Source: Victivallaceae bacterium (lineage in GTDB: Bacteria; Verrucomicrobiota; Lentisphaeria; Victivallales; Victivallaceae). Taken from it: a stretch of DNA of 64,000 bases. The stretch covers positions 1 to 64,000 of the forward strand of contig JAQUTL010000012.1 of NCBI GenBank assembly GCA_028709805.1, written 5' to 3'. The notes under the pieces were generated by a model. That model searched no databases, was not told the DNA's origin, and saw only the letters and a list, made by a program, of their open reading frames with translations. Made by a program: the position numbers and the translations under genes. How positions within the stretch are numbered: position 1 is the stretch's first letter; the number at the start of each line of letters is the position of its first letter. This document shows, piece after piece, positions 15,899 through 24,779 of the stretch.

Positions 15899-17326
15899 TT
15901 AAACGTTGATCGACTCGCCCTCTTCGGACTCGGCGTTCTTAAGCAGCGGTTCAATGTCGCGCCGGATGAACTCCGCCACCTGTTCCGGAGCGCGGCCGAT
16001 AAACGCCGCAGGATCGACCAGACCGTCGATCTTCCCGTCCAGCATGGCGAACGCCGGATCGCCTTTGATGCGCTCCAGCAGATCGTTGTCACGCCCGAAC
16101 TCCTTGATCTGGCGGGCGGCTTCCATCGAATGGACGCGGATCGCCTCGTGCAGCGCCTGACGGTCGCCGCCGGCCTTGACCGCCTCCATCAGAATATTCT
16201 CGGTGGCCATGAACGGCAGTTCGGCCGCCACATGCCGGGCGATCACGTTCGGCCACACCTGAATGCCGTCCACGATGTTGATGAGCAGCGACAGGATGAC
16301 GTCGGCGGAAAGGAAGCTCTCCGGCAGCGTCAGACGGCGGTTGGCGGAGTCGTCAAGCGTGCGCTCGAACCACTGGCAGGCCTCGGTCTGGGCGGCGTTG
16401 GCCGGCAGGTTCATCAGAAAGCGCGAGAGCGAACAGACCCGTTCGCTGCGCATCGGGTTGCGCTTGTAAGCCATGGCGCTCGAACCGATCTGACTTTTAC
16501 CGAACGGCTCCTCCATTTCGCGCAGATTGGCGAGCAGCCGGATGTCGGTGGCCATCTTATAGGCGCTCTGGGCAAGCCCGGAGAGAACCGTCAGCACAAA
16601 GTAATCGACCTTGCGGGTGTAGGTCTGCCCGGAAACGGCGATGACGTTGGAAAATCCCATCTTTTCCGCCACCATTTTCTCAAGTCTGCAGATGCGCTCA
16701 TGGTCGCCGTCGAACAGCGCCATGAAGCTGGCCTGGGTGCCGGTGGTTCCCTTGACGCTGCGGAACGGCAGACGGCCCAGCTCAAAATCCAGACGTTCAA
16801 GGTCAAGCATGAAGTCCTGAAGATAAAGACTGAACCGCTTGCCCACCGTGGTGAGCTGCGCCACCTGATAATGGGTGAAGCCCAGCGTCGGCAGCGAACG
16901 GTTTTTCATGGCGAAGTCGGCCAGATGGCGCATCAGGGCGACCAGTTTGCCGCGCAGAATGTGCAGACCGTCGCGCATCTGGATAAGCTCGGTGTTGTCG
17001 GTGACAAAGCAGCTGGTGGCGCCGAGGTGGATGATCGGCATCGCCTTGGGGCAGAGCGCGCCGAAGACGTGAATATGGCTCATCACGTCATGCCGGAGTT
17101 CTTTTTCCTTGGCGGCGGCGGCTTCAAAGTCGATATCGTCAAGGTGTCCGCGCATTTCGTCGAGCTGTTCCTCGGTGATGTTCAGACCGAGCGCCTTCTC
17201 GCTCTCGGCCAGAGCCAGCCAGAGGCGGCGCCATGTGGAATGTTTTTTCTGAGGAGACCAGTTGAAGCTCATCTCCTTGCTGGCGTAGCGGTCGGTCAGC
17301 GGATTCTGATAGGTGTTGTAATCCAT
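15899..17326 (-). CDS. purB: Adenylosuccinate lyase
   Basis: 475 residues, the longer (eukaryote-like) class. The fumarase/aspartase-superfamily signature is GSSAMAYKRNPMRSE near residue 280, with Ala where Pro is frequent. HLGATSCFVTDN (about 100) and GFTHYQVAQLTTVGKR (about 150) supply the general acid/base histidines. It makes fumarate with AICAR or AMP in purine synthesis. AAGGAA lies 7 bases before the ATG. It follows the thioesterase gene by 20 bases and is probably in the same transcript. Confidence 0.95.
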   Translation of the reverse strand: MDYNTYQNPLTDRYASKEMSFNWSPQKKHSTWRRLWLALAESEKALGLNITEEQLDEMRGHLDDIDFEAAAAKEKELRHDVMSHIHVFGALCPKAMPIIHLGATSCFVTDNTELIQMRDGLHILRGKLVALMRHLADFAMKNRSLPTLGFTHYQVAQLTTVGKRFSLYLQDFMLDLERLDFELGRLPFRSVKGTTGTQASFMALFDGDHERICRLEKMVAEKMGFSNVIAVSGQTYTRKVDYFVLTVLSGLAQSAYKMATDIRLLANLREMEEPFGKSQIGSSAMAYKRNPMRSERVCSLSRFLMNLPANAAQTEACQWFERTLDDSANRRLTLPESFLSADVILSLLINIVDGIQVWPNVIARHVAAELPFMATENILMEAVKAGGDRQALHEAIRVHSMEAARQIKEFGRDNDLLERIKGDPAFAMLDGKIDGLVDPAAFIGRAPEQVAEFIRRDIEPLLKNAESEEGESINV

Positions 17327-17346
17327 TTGCTATTTCCTTATACATC

Positions 17347-18093
17347 TCAGTTTTGATCGGTAAAAAGCGAGCCGGCGGCCTGAAATTTACTGTTTCCGGC
17401 ATCGTCGCGCCCTTCAATGAAAAACGTTCCGCCGTCATGAACGACGCCGAAAAGTTCAATCGCCTCGTTCAGACGCGAAGCCTGATTGAAATTGATCTGA
17501 AGCGTGCGCACCGCCGGAGTCCGTCCGAGCAGCCCGGCCAGCGCATTATGCACCATTCCGGCGTATTCGCTGTTGTTCATATGGCCGTTCACGTCGATCT
17601 GCGAATCGACGACGCCCGTACGGAAAACCGGACGGCAGTCGTTCGGCGTGACCAGTTTTCCGGGGGCGGGAAAGAATACCGGCAACCCGGCGTTGTCCGG
17701 CAGGGACTCCGCCAGATTGCGGTCGGGGCGCAGCGGACGCAGTGCGGCTGCGTCAAGCAGCAGCCAGCAGCTGGAGCCGGCAAGCACGCGGGCGCCGGAT
17801 TCATCGGCCATATCGAACTGACGGTCGGCAAACAGACGGCTGAACCCGGTCGGATAGGTCTTCAACGCCAGCCGGTCGCCCAGCCGGAGCGGGCGGCTCA
17901 GCTCAATCGCAATGCGCGACAGCACCCACATCTTCCCGGAAGCGGACAAAAATCCGATGCCGCATCCCAGATCCGTGGCGTGATTGGCCGCCGCCTCCTG
18001 AAGATAGTCGAAGACGGAACGGAGTTTGACCCGTCCGGCGCGATCGACTTCGCTGTGGCGCGGCGCGAAATTTTCTGTCCATATGTTCTGCAT
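17347..18093 (-). CDS. Acyl-ACP thioesterase
   Basis: 248 residues with a double hot-dog fold layout. The first half reads SEVDRAGRVKLRSVFDYLQEAA, then WVLSRIAIELSRPLRLGD. The second half holds DVNGHMNNSEYAGMVHNAL, the DxNxHxNN motif of plant and bacterial FatA/FatB-type enzymes. It releases free fatty acids from acyl-ACP. The frame is open far upstream, but ATG 18093 gives the family N-terminus (MQNIWTENF) and stands 7 bases from a TATATT -10 box with no ribosome binding site, so the message should be leaderless. Confidence 0.88.
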   Translation of the reverse strand: MQNIWTENFAPRHSEVDRAGRVKLRSVFDYLQEAAANHATDLGCGIGFLSASGKMWVLSRIAIELSRPLRLGDRLALKTYPTGFSRLFADRQFDMADESGARVLAGSSCWLLLDAAALRPLRPDRNLAESLPDNAGLPVFFPAPGKLVTPNDCRPVFRTGVVDSQIDVNGHMNNSEYAGMVHNALAGLLGRTPAVRTLQINFNQASRLNEAIELFGVVHDGGTFFIEGRDDAGNSKFQAAGSLFTDQN

Positions 18094-18100
18094 ATAGAAT

Positions 18101-18128
18101 AATATAACGTCTCCGGCCCTTTTTTCAA
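18101..18128 (-). promoter_or_regulatory. Sigma70 promoter, leaderless start of the thioesterase gene
   Basis: Minus strand: TTGAAA (18123-18128), 16 bases, TATATT (18101-18106). The ATG begins 7 bases after the -10 box. Confidence 0.65.
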
Positions 18129-18148
18129 CCGTTTCCGGCGCCGCCGGC

Positions 18149-18177
18149 TTGAAAAGCGGCGCCATTCCGGGTAAATT
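18149..18177 (+). promoter_or_regulatory. Sigma70 promoter, leaderless start of the nuclease gene
   Basis: TTGAAA (18149-18154), 17 bases, TAAATT (18172-18177). The ATG at 18185 follows after 7 bases. It is arranged back to back with the thioesterase promoter in a 91-bp intergenic region. Confidence 0.65.
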
Positions 18178-18184
18178 AATCATC

Positions 18185-18859
18185 ATGGTCACCAGAAGAA
18201 AAAAAAACAGACATCCGATTTCCGGCTTCATGCTGAAGTTTTCCGGGTTGGTCGCCGCACCGCTCCTCGGCATGGTCGTTTTCAACCTCGACCGGCTGCC
18301 GCATCTGGCGGAGCAGCGCCATCTGCTGCGCCAGTTCATGCCGGGCTGGGCCACGCCGTTTCTGCCGGGGAACGGCGTACCGTATACGGTTCTGCCGCCC
18401 GGCGCGGAACTTGAGGCGCGGGTGATCGAAGTGTATGACGGCGACACGCTGACCTGCCTCAGTCTGGATGACAAAAACAAGTACAAACTCCGGCTCTACG
18501 GCATCGACGCGCCGGAAGCCGAACAGCCGTTCGGCGACGAGGCCCGGATTGCGCTGCACCGTTTGCTCTACGGCCGGCAGGTCGCGTTCAAGGTGCTCGA
18601 CTCCGATAAATACGGACGCAACGTGGCAAAGGTTTACTGCGACAATCTTTATATCAATCTTGAAATGGTCTCCGAAGGAATGGCGTTCCATTATTACGAA
18701 TTCGCCAAGCGCGACCTTGATCTGCCGCTGGCCGAGGAGCAGGCCCGACGCCGGGAAATCGGCGTATGGAGTCGCCCCAACCCCGAACCGCCGTGGCACT
18801 ACCGCAAGCGCGCCGCCGGAAAAAACAGTGCGGCGACCGCAACAACGCCAAAATCCTGA
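18185..18859 (+). CDS. Thermonuclease-like (SNase) nuclease
   Basis: 224 residues. After a basic N-terminus (MVTRRKKNRH) comes one hydrophobic segment (FMLKFSGLVAAPLLGMVVF), a signal anchor. The SNase domain (about 78-200) holds the Ca2+ ligand VYDGDT, KLRLYGIDAPEAEQPFG (catalytic Arg and Glu) and DKYGRNVAKVY (second catalytic Arg). It should cleave DNA/RNA outside the cytoplasm. An in-frame ATG at 18149 lies within the -35 box, so the ATG at 18185 is chosen. Confidence 0.9.
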   Translation: MVTRRKKNRHPISGFMLKFSGLVAAPLLGMVVFNLDRLPHLAEQRHLLRQFMPGWATPFLPGNGVPYTVLPPGAELEARVIEVYDGDTLTCLSLDDKNKYKLRLYGIDAPEAEQPFGDEARIALHRLLYGRQVAFKVLDSDKYGRNVAKVYCDNLYINLEMVSEGMAFHYYEFAKRDLDLPLAEEQARRREIGVWSRPNPEPPWHYRKRAAGKNSAATATTPKS

Positions 18860-18887
18860 AAAAAAACCAAAAATCATTTTGTAAGAC

Positions 18888-18916
18888 TTGATTTACCCGG
18901 TTGACGGCGATAAATT
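18888..18916 (+). promoter_or_regulatory. Sigma70 promoter of the RND efflux operon
   Basis: TTGATT (18888-18893), 17 bases, TAAATT (18911-18916). The leader to the first ATG is about 107 bases. Confidence 0.65.
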
Positions 18917-19030
18917 AGTCGGCAAGAGGACAAGATTGCATTCGGCACCCGCCGTCGGGCGAAGCGGTTTATCATGTAGCCGACTCCGCGGGCGGAATGG
19001 CGTAAATGCGCTTTTATGAGGAGGAAGCGT

Positions 19031-20167
19031 ATGAGACGTTCATATTTTCTTCTGCCAGCTGCGGTGCTGTCGGCACTGCTGACGGCGGCGCTGTTTCTTT
19101 ACGGCTGCGGCGATGACGACCACGGAAAAAAACGCACAACGGATGACGCGGCGTTCACGCCGGCGGTCAAAGTCTCCGCGGTCCGGCGCGGCGAAAGCCG
19201 GAACGTTCAGCGACTGATCGCCAGAGTGAAGCCGTTCAAATCGGTTCGGCTCACGGCCCGGGTCAGCGGCTTTATCACCGAGCGGTGCTTTAAAGAAGGC
19301 GGATTTGTAAAAAGCGGCGACACGCTGTTCCGCATCGAAGCCGATACCTATGAAATTGCGCTTGAGCAGGCTCGCGCCGAACTCGCCCGGCTGGAGGCCG
19401 AGAGCGAAAATGCCGGTCTGGAGTACAACCGCACCGCGAAACTGTACGAAGAGCAGGTTGCGGCGGTCAAACGGTTTGACGACGCGCGGGCGGCGCAAGC
19501 CGCCGCCGCCGCCGCAGTGCTTCAGGCGCGCGCCGCGGTCCGACAAGCCGAGCTGAATTTGGGATACACCGAAATCAAGGCTCCGTTCGACGGCTGGATC
19601 GGTCTGGTGGAAATCGACGCCGGCAACTATGTGCAGGCCCCAGCCGGACCGCTGGCCACGCTGAACTGCATCGACACGGTCCGGGTGGAATTCAATCTGC
19701 CGGATTCCATGCTGACGCCGGAGATTTCCGGCTTGATCGCCTCCGGCGCAAAACCGCCGTTCAGCGTCAGGATCGAGCTGCCGGACGGCGGCGGACCGGT
19801 CGGAGAATATCCGGTGGAATGCTGGAACAACGCCATCGGCGTTTCCACCTCCACCATCACAATGCAGGCGGTGGCGGACAATCCGGGACACCGGATGCTG
19901 CCCGGCGCTTACGCCACGGTGGCGGTGTCCGCCGACAAGCCGGAAAGTGTTCTGCTGCTTGACGCCGCCGCGCTGCGCCGGATGCAGAATATGACCTTCG
20001 TTTATATCGTCAACTCGGAGAACAAACTTGAACTTAGGGCGGTGGAAGTTGGTCTGGAGGAGAACGGCTCGGTTCAAGTCATTTCCGGCGTGGCGGAAAA
20101 TGAACGGGCGGTGCTGGCCGGCAATCCGCGGCTGCGCGACGGCGAAAATGTGAGAATAATCCAATGA
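19031..20167 (+). CDS. RND efflux periplasmic adaptor (membrane fusion lipoprotein)
   Basis: 378 residues. The lipoprotein signal ends LFLYGC. The lipoyl/hairpin part (about 55-180) contains RVSGFITERCFKEGGFVKSGDTLFRI, a coiled-coil hairpin (ARAELARLEAESENAGLEYN) and LNLGYTEIKAPFDGWIG. Beta-barrel and membrane-proximal domains follow, with a final LAGNPRLRDGENVRI. The ATG at 19016 merely contains the AGGAGG that serves the ATG at 19031. It links the inner membrane pump to the outer membrane channel encoded downstream. Confidence 0.93.
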   Translation: MRRSYFLLPAAVLSALLTAALFLYGCGDDDHGKKRTTDDAAFTPAVKVSAVRRGESRNVQRLIARVKPFKSVRLTARVSGFITERCFKEGGFVKSGDTLFRIEADTYEIALEQARAELARLEAESENAGLEYNRTAKLYEEQVAAVKRFDDARAAQAAAAAAVLQARAAVRQAELNLGYTEIKAPFDGWIGLVEIDAGNYVQAPAGPLATLNCIDTVRVEFNLPDSMLTPEISGLIASGAKPPFSVRIELPDGGGPVGEYPVECWNNAIGVSTSTITMQAVADNPGHRMLPGAYATVAVSADKPESVLLLDAAALRRMQNMTFVYIVNSENKLELRAVEVGLEENGSVQVISGVAENERAVLAGNPRLRDGENVRIIQ

Positions 20168-20187
20168 CGGAGTACCTCAGGTTATGA
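20164..20187 (+). CDS. Seven-codon minicistron between adaptor and pump genes
   Basis: ATG ACG GAG TAC CTC AGG TTA TGA. Its ATG overlaps the adaptor stop (ATGA) and its own TGA overlaps the pump ATG (ATGA). The arrangement could pass ribosomes from one gene to the next. The peptide MTEYLRL is not expected to have a function of its own. Confidence 0.3.
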   Translation: MTEYLRL

Positions 20188-23100
20188 CCGCCGACCGCGA
20201 AAAACACAATTTTTTCATCGAGCATCCCTATCTGGCGATCGTCGTCGCCGTGGTGACGGTGATCTGCGGCGGCATCGCCGTATTCCGGCTCCCGATAACT
20301 CAGTACCCGAACGTGACGCCGCCGCAGGTCAGCGTAAGCACCTTCTATCCGGGAGCCGACGCAAAAACCCTGCTTGACACGGTGGTGATTCCGCTTGAGG
20401 AGCAGATCAACGGCGTGGAGGACATGATCTACATGAAGTCCACCGTGTCCGACTCCGGAACCGTGGCGACGGTGGTGTCGTTCAAAATCGGCAGCGACCC
20501 GGACCGCAACGTCCAAAACGTTCAGGACCGGGTGAACTGGAGCAACGCGCAGCTGCCGGAAGCCGTGCGCCGGCAAAGTGTCATTGTCCAACAGCAGTCC
20601 GGCAACATTCTGCTGGCGATATCGCTCTATTCCCCCGGCCGCCGCTACGACTCGCTGTTCATGACCAACTACGCGGAAATAAATCTGGTGCAGAAACTCA
20701 AACGGATTTCCGGCGTGGCGGAGGTTCAGGTGTTCGGCTCGGCGGCGTATTCGCTGCGGGTGTGGCTGGATCAGAAGAAACTGGCGGCGCTCGGACTGTC
20801 GCCGGACGATGTGGCGGCGGCGGTGAAGTCGCAAAACGTTCAGGTCCCCGCCGGAGCCGTCGGCGGAGCGCCGGAAGCCGACGGCAACTTATTCCGCTTT
20901 GAACTTTCCGCCCGCGGCCGACTGAGAACGCCGGAGGAATTTGAAAACATCGTCGTGCATTCCGAACCGTCCGGCGCGGAGGTGATGCTCAAAGACGTGG
21001 CAACAGTTGAACTCGGCGCGGAAAACTACGATTCGCTCGCCTCGTTCAACGGCAATCCGGCGGCGATCATCGTGCTGTATCAGAAGCCGGAGGGGAACGG
21101 TCCGGCCATCTCCGCCGCCGCCAGAGCGCTGATGAAAGAGGCGGCGACGGCCTTCCCGCCGGGGCTGGAATACGGCGTGCAGTACGACACCACCGACTTT
21201 ATCCGCGCCTCGATCTCCGATGTGGCGGAGACGCTGTTTCTGGCAGTGCTGCTGGTGGCGCTGGTATCGCTGGTCTTCCTGCAAAACTGGCGGATGGTTC
21301 TGGTGCCGGTGCTGGCGATACCGGTCAGCATCGTCGGCACGTTCGCGGTGTTGTACGCGGTGGGATATTCGATCAATCTGCTGACGCTGTTCGCCCTGAT
21401 TCTGGCCGTCGGCATCGTGGTGGACGACGCGATAATCGTGGTGGAGAACATCAGCCGGCTGATGGAGAAGGAGCATCTGCCGCCGCGTGAAGCGGCGGAA
21501 AAGTCGATGCGTCAAATATCCGGAGCGGTCGCGGCGACCACCGCGGTGCTGCTGGCAATGTTTGTGCCGATCTGCTTTTTATCCGGCATAACCGGAGAGA
21601 TGTACCGGGAGTTCGGGGTGACGCTGTCGGCGGCGGTGGCGCTGTCGGCGGTCAACGCGCTGACGTTGAGTCCGGCGCTCAGTTCGCTGCTTCTGAAGCC
21701 GCGCGGCGAAAGCGGAAAAACGTTTGCTCCGGCCGCGCTGTTCAACGCCGGATTTACCAAACTAAGCTCCGGCGTCCGCCGTCTTCTGCCGCCGCTGATC
21801 CGGCTTTCGCTGCCGGTGATGCTGCTCTATCTGGCCGGCGGAGCGGCGGCGGCGCTGCTTTATTTCAAATTGCCGCGCGGATTCATCCCGGAGGAGGATC
21901 AGGGGTATTATTTTGTCAACGTGCGGATGCCGGGCGGATCGTCGCTGGCCGGAACCGCCGCGGCCGCCGCAAAAACGGAGGCGCTGATGCGCCGTCTGCC
22001 GGGGATCGCCGACGTGGTGGCTTCGCCCGGATACAGTCTGCTCGACGGCATTCCGACCTCCGGCAGCGCCTTCGTCATCGGCATTCTGGAACCGTGGGAG
22101 AAGCGGCGGACCGCCGAGACCTCGGCCTCCGGGCTGATCGACGCCACCATGCTCGCCGCGGCGGAGACCATTCCCGACGCGCTCATCATGGCGTTTCAGG
22201 CGCCGCCGCTGCCGGGGATCGGCGCCGCCGGCGGGGTTGACCTGATGCTGACGGCTCCCGCCGGCGCCGAACCGGACGAACTCAACGCCGCGCTGGACAA
22301 ACTGCTGTTCGCGGCCATGCGTTCGCCGTCCCTCGCCAATGTCTTCTCAACGTTTTCCGTGGACACTCCCGGCGTGTACATCAACGTGAACCGGCGCAAG
22401 GCGCTGCAAATGGGCGTCAATCTCGACGTGCTGCACTCTACGCTGGAGTCGCTGCCCGGAATAAATTACGTCAATCAATTCAATGCTTTCGGGCAGATTT
22501 ACAAAGTTGAGTTTCAATCCGCCGGAGAGGGGCGCGCCGCCGCCGGCGACCTGATGACCATTTACATTCCCAACCGGAACGGCGAAATGGTGCCGCTCGG
22601 CGCAATCGCCGAACTCGAAAACCGGACGGGCGCCGGAATTCTCAGCCGCTACAATCTTGCTCTCGCCGCCGAAATACAGGGGGAGCCGGCGCCGGGAGTG
22701 TCCTCCGCCGAGGCCATGGCGGAGATGGAGAAGCTCGCCGCCGAAGTCCTGCCGGCGGGGATGACCGTTGAATGGACCGGCATGTCCTATCAGGAGAAGA
22801 TCGCCGGCGGTTCCGGGCGCACCGTTTATCTTCTGGCGGTGGTGTTCATGTTCCTTTTTCTCGCCGCGCTTTACGACAGCTGGCTGCTGCCGTGGCCGGT
22901 GCTGATGGCCATTCCGCTGGCATTGGCCGGCGCCGCCGCCTTCCTCTTCATGCGGGAAATGACCGACAATATTTATACCCAGATCGGCGTGGTGCTGCTG
23001 TTCGGAATGGCCTGCAAAACCGCGATTCTGATCGTTGATTTCGCCAAGCGCCGCGAAAGGGACGGAGCGTCGGCCGCGTCCGCCGCCGCGTCCGCCGCCA

Positions 23101-23324
23101 AGCTCCGCTTCCGCGCCATCATGATGACCGGCATGGCGTTTATTCTCGGCACGCTGCCGCTGATGTTTGCGTCCGGCCCCGGCTCGGTCAGCCGGCGCAG
23201 CATCGGGACCGCAGTGGTCGGCGGAATGCTGGGGGTGGCGCTGTTCGGCATTCTGCTGGTCCCGGTGTTCTACTTTGTCCTGCGCCGGATTGCCGAACTT
23301 CTCAAAAGGAGGCGCGACAAATGA
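20184..23324 (+). CDS. RND multidrug efflux permease (HAE1/AcrB type)
   Basis: 1046 residues, full AcrB length. TM1 is at 14-32. Large periplasmic loops lie at about 35-330 and 560-860, and twelve membrane segments are expected. The proton-relay aspartates are present near residue 413 in TM4 (GIVVDDAIIVVENISRLME). The loop-1 motif is LPITQYPNVTPPQVSVST. It exports drugs or lipophilic compounds using the proton gradient. It is preceded by the minicistron and followed by a 4-base overlap with the outer membrane component gene. Confidence 0.96.
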   Translation: MTADREKHNFFIEHPYLAIVVAVVTVICGGIAVFRLPITQYPNVTPPQVSVSTFYPGADAKTLLDTVVIPLEEQINGVEDMIYMKSTVSDSGTVATVVSFKIGSDPDRNVQNVQDRVNWSNAQLPEAVRRQSVIVQQQSGNILLAISLYSPGRRYDSLFMTNYAEINLVQKLKRISGVAEVQVFGSAAYSLRVWLDQKKLAALGLSPDDVAAAVKSQNVQVPAGAVGGAPEADGNLFRFELSARGRLRTPEEFENIVVHSEPSGAEVMLKDVATVELGAENYDSLASFNGNPAAIIVLYQKPEGNGPAISAAARALMKEAATAFPPGLEYGVQYDTTDFIRASISDVAETLFLAVLLVALVSLVFLQNWRMVLVPVLAIPVSIVGTFAVLYAVGYSINLLTLFALILAVGIVVDDAIIVVENISRLMEKEHLPPREAAEKSMRQISGAVAATTAVLLAMFVPICFLSGITGEMYREFGVTLSAAVALSAVNALTLSPALSSLLLKPRGESGKTFAPAALFNAGFTKLSSGVRRLLPPLIRLSLPVMLLYLAGGAAAALLYFKLPRGFIPEEDQGYYFVNVRMPGGSSLAGTAAAAAKTEALMRRLPGIADVVASPGYSLLDGIPTSGSAFVIGILEPWEKRRTAETSASGLIDATMLAAAETIPDALIMAFQAPPLPGIGAAGGVDLMLTAPAGAEPDELNAALDKLLFAAMRSPSLANVFSTFSVDTPGVYINVNRRKALQMGVNLDVLHSTLESLPGINYVNQFNAFGQIYKVEFQSAGEGRAAAGDLMTIYIPNRNGEMVPLGAIAELENRTGAGILSRYNLALAAEIQGEPAPGVSSAEAMAEMEKLAAEVLPAGMTVEWTGMSYQEKIAGGSGRTVYLLAVVFMFLFLAALYDSWLLPWPVLMAIPLALAGAAAFLFMREMTDNIYTQIGVVLLFGMACKTAILIVDFAKRRERDGASAASAAASAAKLRFRAIMMTGMAFILGTLPLMFASGPGSVSRRSIGTAVVGGMLGVALFGILLVPVFYFVLRRIAELLKRRRDK

Positions 23325-24709
23325 GACGATCATATCTGGCCATCGCCGCCGCTCTGATCTTCTCCGGCGGCTGTTACTCGCCGCCGGAAGCCGGACGGCT
23401 GATAATGCTGCGCCAATACACGATAGAACAGAATCCGCCGGAGACTGAAAAACTGCCGGAAGAAGGATCGCTGACTTTGAACGCGGCGCAGAAAATCGCG
23501 CTGGAAAACAATCCGTCGTATCTGGCGGTGTTCCACGCGCTCCGTTCGGCCAAACTGCGCTGCTATCAGGCGTGGGGCGCTTATTCTCCCGACATCGGAG
23601 CGGCGGTGGCTCCCGGCGACCAGCTGTTCCGAACCGGCGGCTCAACCGACAATCTTTTTTATAACTTCACCACGGTTCAGGCGTCGTGGGTGGCGTTCGA
23701 CGGTCTGGTTCGCGAATTTGAACTCGCCGCCGCCGTTCACGGCGAAACGCGGCAGGAATTTTTGAACGCCGACCAGAAACGCATACTGCTTCGCGGCGTC
23801 GGCTGCGCTTTTCTTGACGTAATCGACGCAAAGACGCAAATCGCCATCGCCGCCGCCAACGCCGAATTTCTCAAGCTGCAACTGGCCGAGGCCGAAAAAA
23901 AGTTCTGCGCCGGCGATATCCAGCGCAGCGACGTGCTGAATTTTTCCGCAAAACTGAAACAGGCCGAACAGTCCATCGTGCGTGCCGGACAGTCATTTGA
24001 ACTGGCCAAAACATCTCTGGCCGTTCTGATGGGACGGCGCTCCGGATGCTTCCCGGATAATCAGGAGTTCGAGCCGACGGAAGACAATGCGGCGACAGAC
24101 TCTCTCCCCGTCGATTATTATCTTGACTGCGCATTGAACAACCGCCCGGACCTGAATGCCCTGCGTGAAGACCTGACAATCGGAAAATTCGCCTATTACG
24201 CCACTTTTTCATCGTTTATGCCCCAACTTCAACTCTACGCCAACTACAGCAACAGCGTATCCGACACCTCGAACTCCGGCAACAATCCGATGTTCGCCGG
24301 ATTCACCGATCAGGGCAACAGTTTCAGCTACGGCGCACTGGCCTATATGGATATCTTCAACGGATTCCGCAGTTTCAATCAGGCACGGGCGGCAAGGGCG
24401 ATGCTCGACGCCGCCTGGCTGAACGCCTCAGGAAAATGGCTGGCGGCGGTCGAAGAGGTCCGCAATGCCAAGATCAATCTTGACAATGCGCGCCAGCTGG
24501 CCAAACTGACCGGCGAAAGCGCCGTCATTCTGCGCGAACAGCGCGATCTGGTGGCGAAGGAATATCGGATCGGCGAAGTCAACATCGTCCGCATGAACGA
24601 AGCGCAGACCGATTTTGTCGTTGCCGAGCAGACCGCCAATTCCGCCGCCACCCGCGCCGCGAAGGCATGGATTGAACTTGAAGCCGCCGCCGGACTCCAA
24701 CCATTTTGA
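23321..24709 (+). CDS. TolC/OprM-like outer membrane efflux lipoprotein
   Basis: 462 residues. The signal peptide ends at lipobox IFSGGC (Cys18). Two outer-membrane-efflux repeats are seen (about 45-240 and 260-460), each with long alpha-helical stretches such as FLKLQLAEAEKKFCAGDIQRSDVLN and LREQRDLVAKEYRIGEVNIVRMNEAQ; these D/N-V-L and N-I-V-R turns are typical. It completes the tripartite pump. The start overlaps the pump stop (ATGA) and has AAAAGGAGG upstream. Confidence 0.93.
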   Translation: MRRSYLAIAAALIFSGGCYSPPEAGRLIMLRQYTIEQNPPETEKLPEEGSLTLNAAQKIALENNPSYLAVFHALRSAKLRCYQAWGAYSPDIGAAVAPGDQLFRTGGSTDNLFYNFTTVQASWVAFDGLVREFELAAAVHGETRQEFLNADQKRILLRGVGCAFLDVIDAKTQIAIAAANAEFLKLQLAEAEKKFCAGDIQRSDVLNFSAKLKQAEQSIVRAGQSFELAKTSLAVLMGRRSGCFPDNQEFEPTEDNAATDSLPVDYYLDCALNNRPDLNALREDLTIGKFAYYATFSSFMPQLQLYANYSNSVSDTSNSGNNPMFAGFTDQGNSFSYGALAYMDIFNGFRSFNQARAARAMLDAAWLNASGKWLAAVEEVRNAKINLDNARQLAKLTGESAVILREQRDLVAKEYRIGEVNIVRMNEAQTDFVVAEQTANSAATRAAKAWIELEAAAGLQPF

Positions 24710-24717
24710 CGCCGCCC

Positions 24718-24746
24718 TTGCGCCGGCGCCGACGCGGTGTTATATT
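24718..24746 (+). promoter_or_regulatory. Sigma70 promoter of the secreted TIM-barrel-like protein gene
   Basis: TTGCGC (24718-24723), 17 bases, TGT-TATATT (-10 at 24741-24746). Confidence 0.55.
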
Positions 24747-24779
24747 ACCCGCAAACCATAAAGATGGGACGTATAACAT

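Noticed and set aside
19016-19030. ATG 19016 as start of the efflux adaptor
   Set aside because: It contains the AGGAGG that serves the ATG at 19031, which also gives a proper lipoprotein signal.
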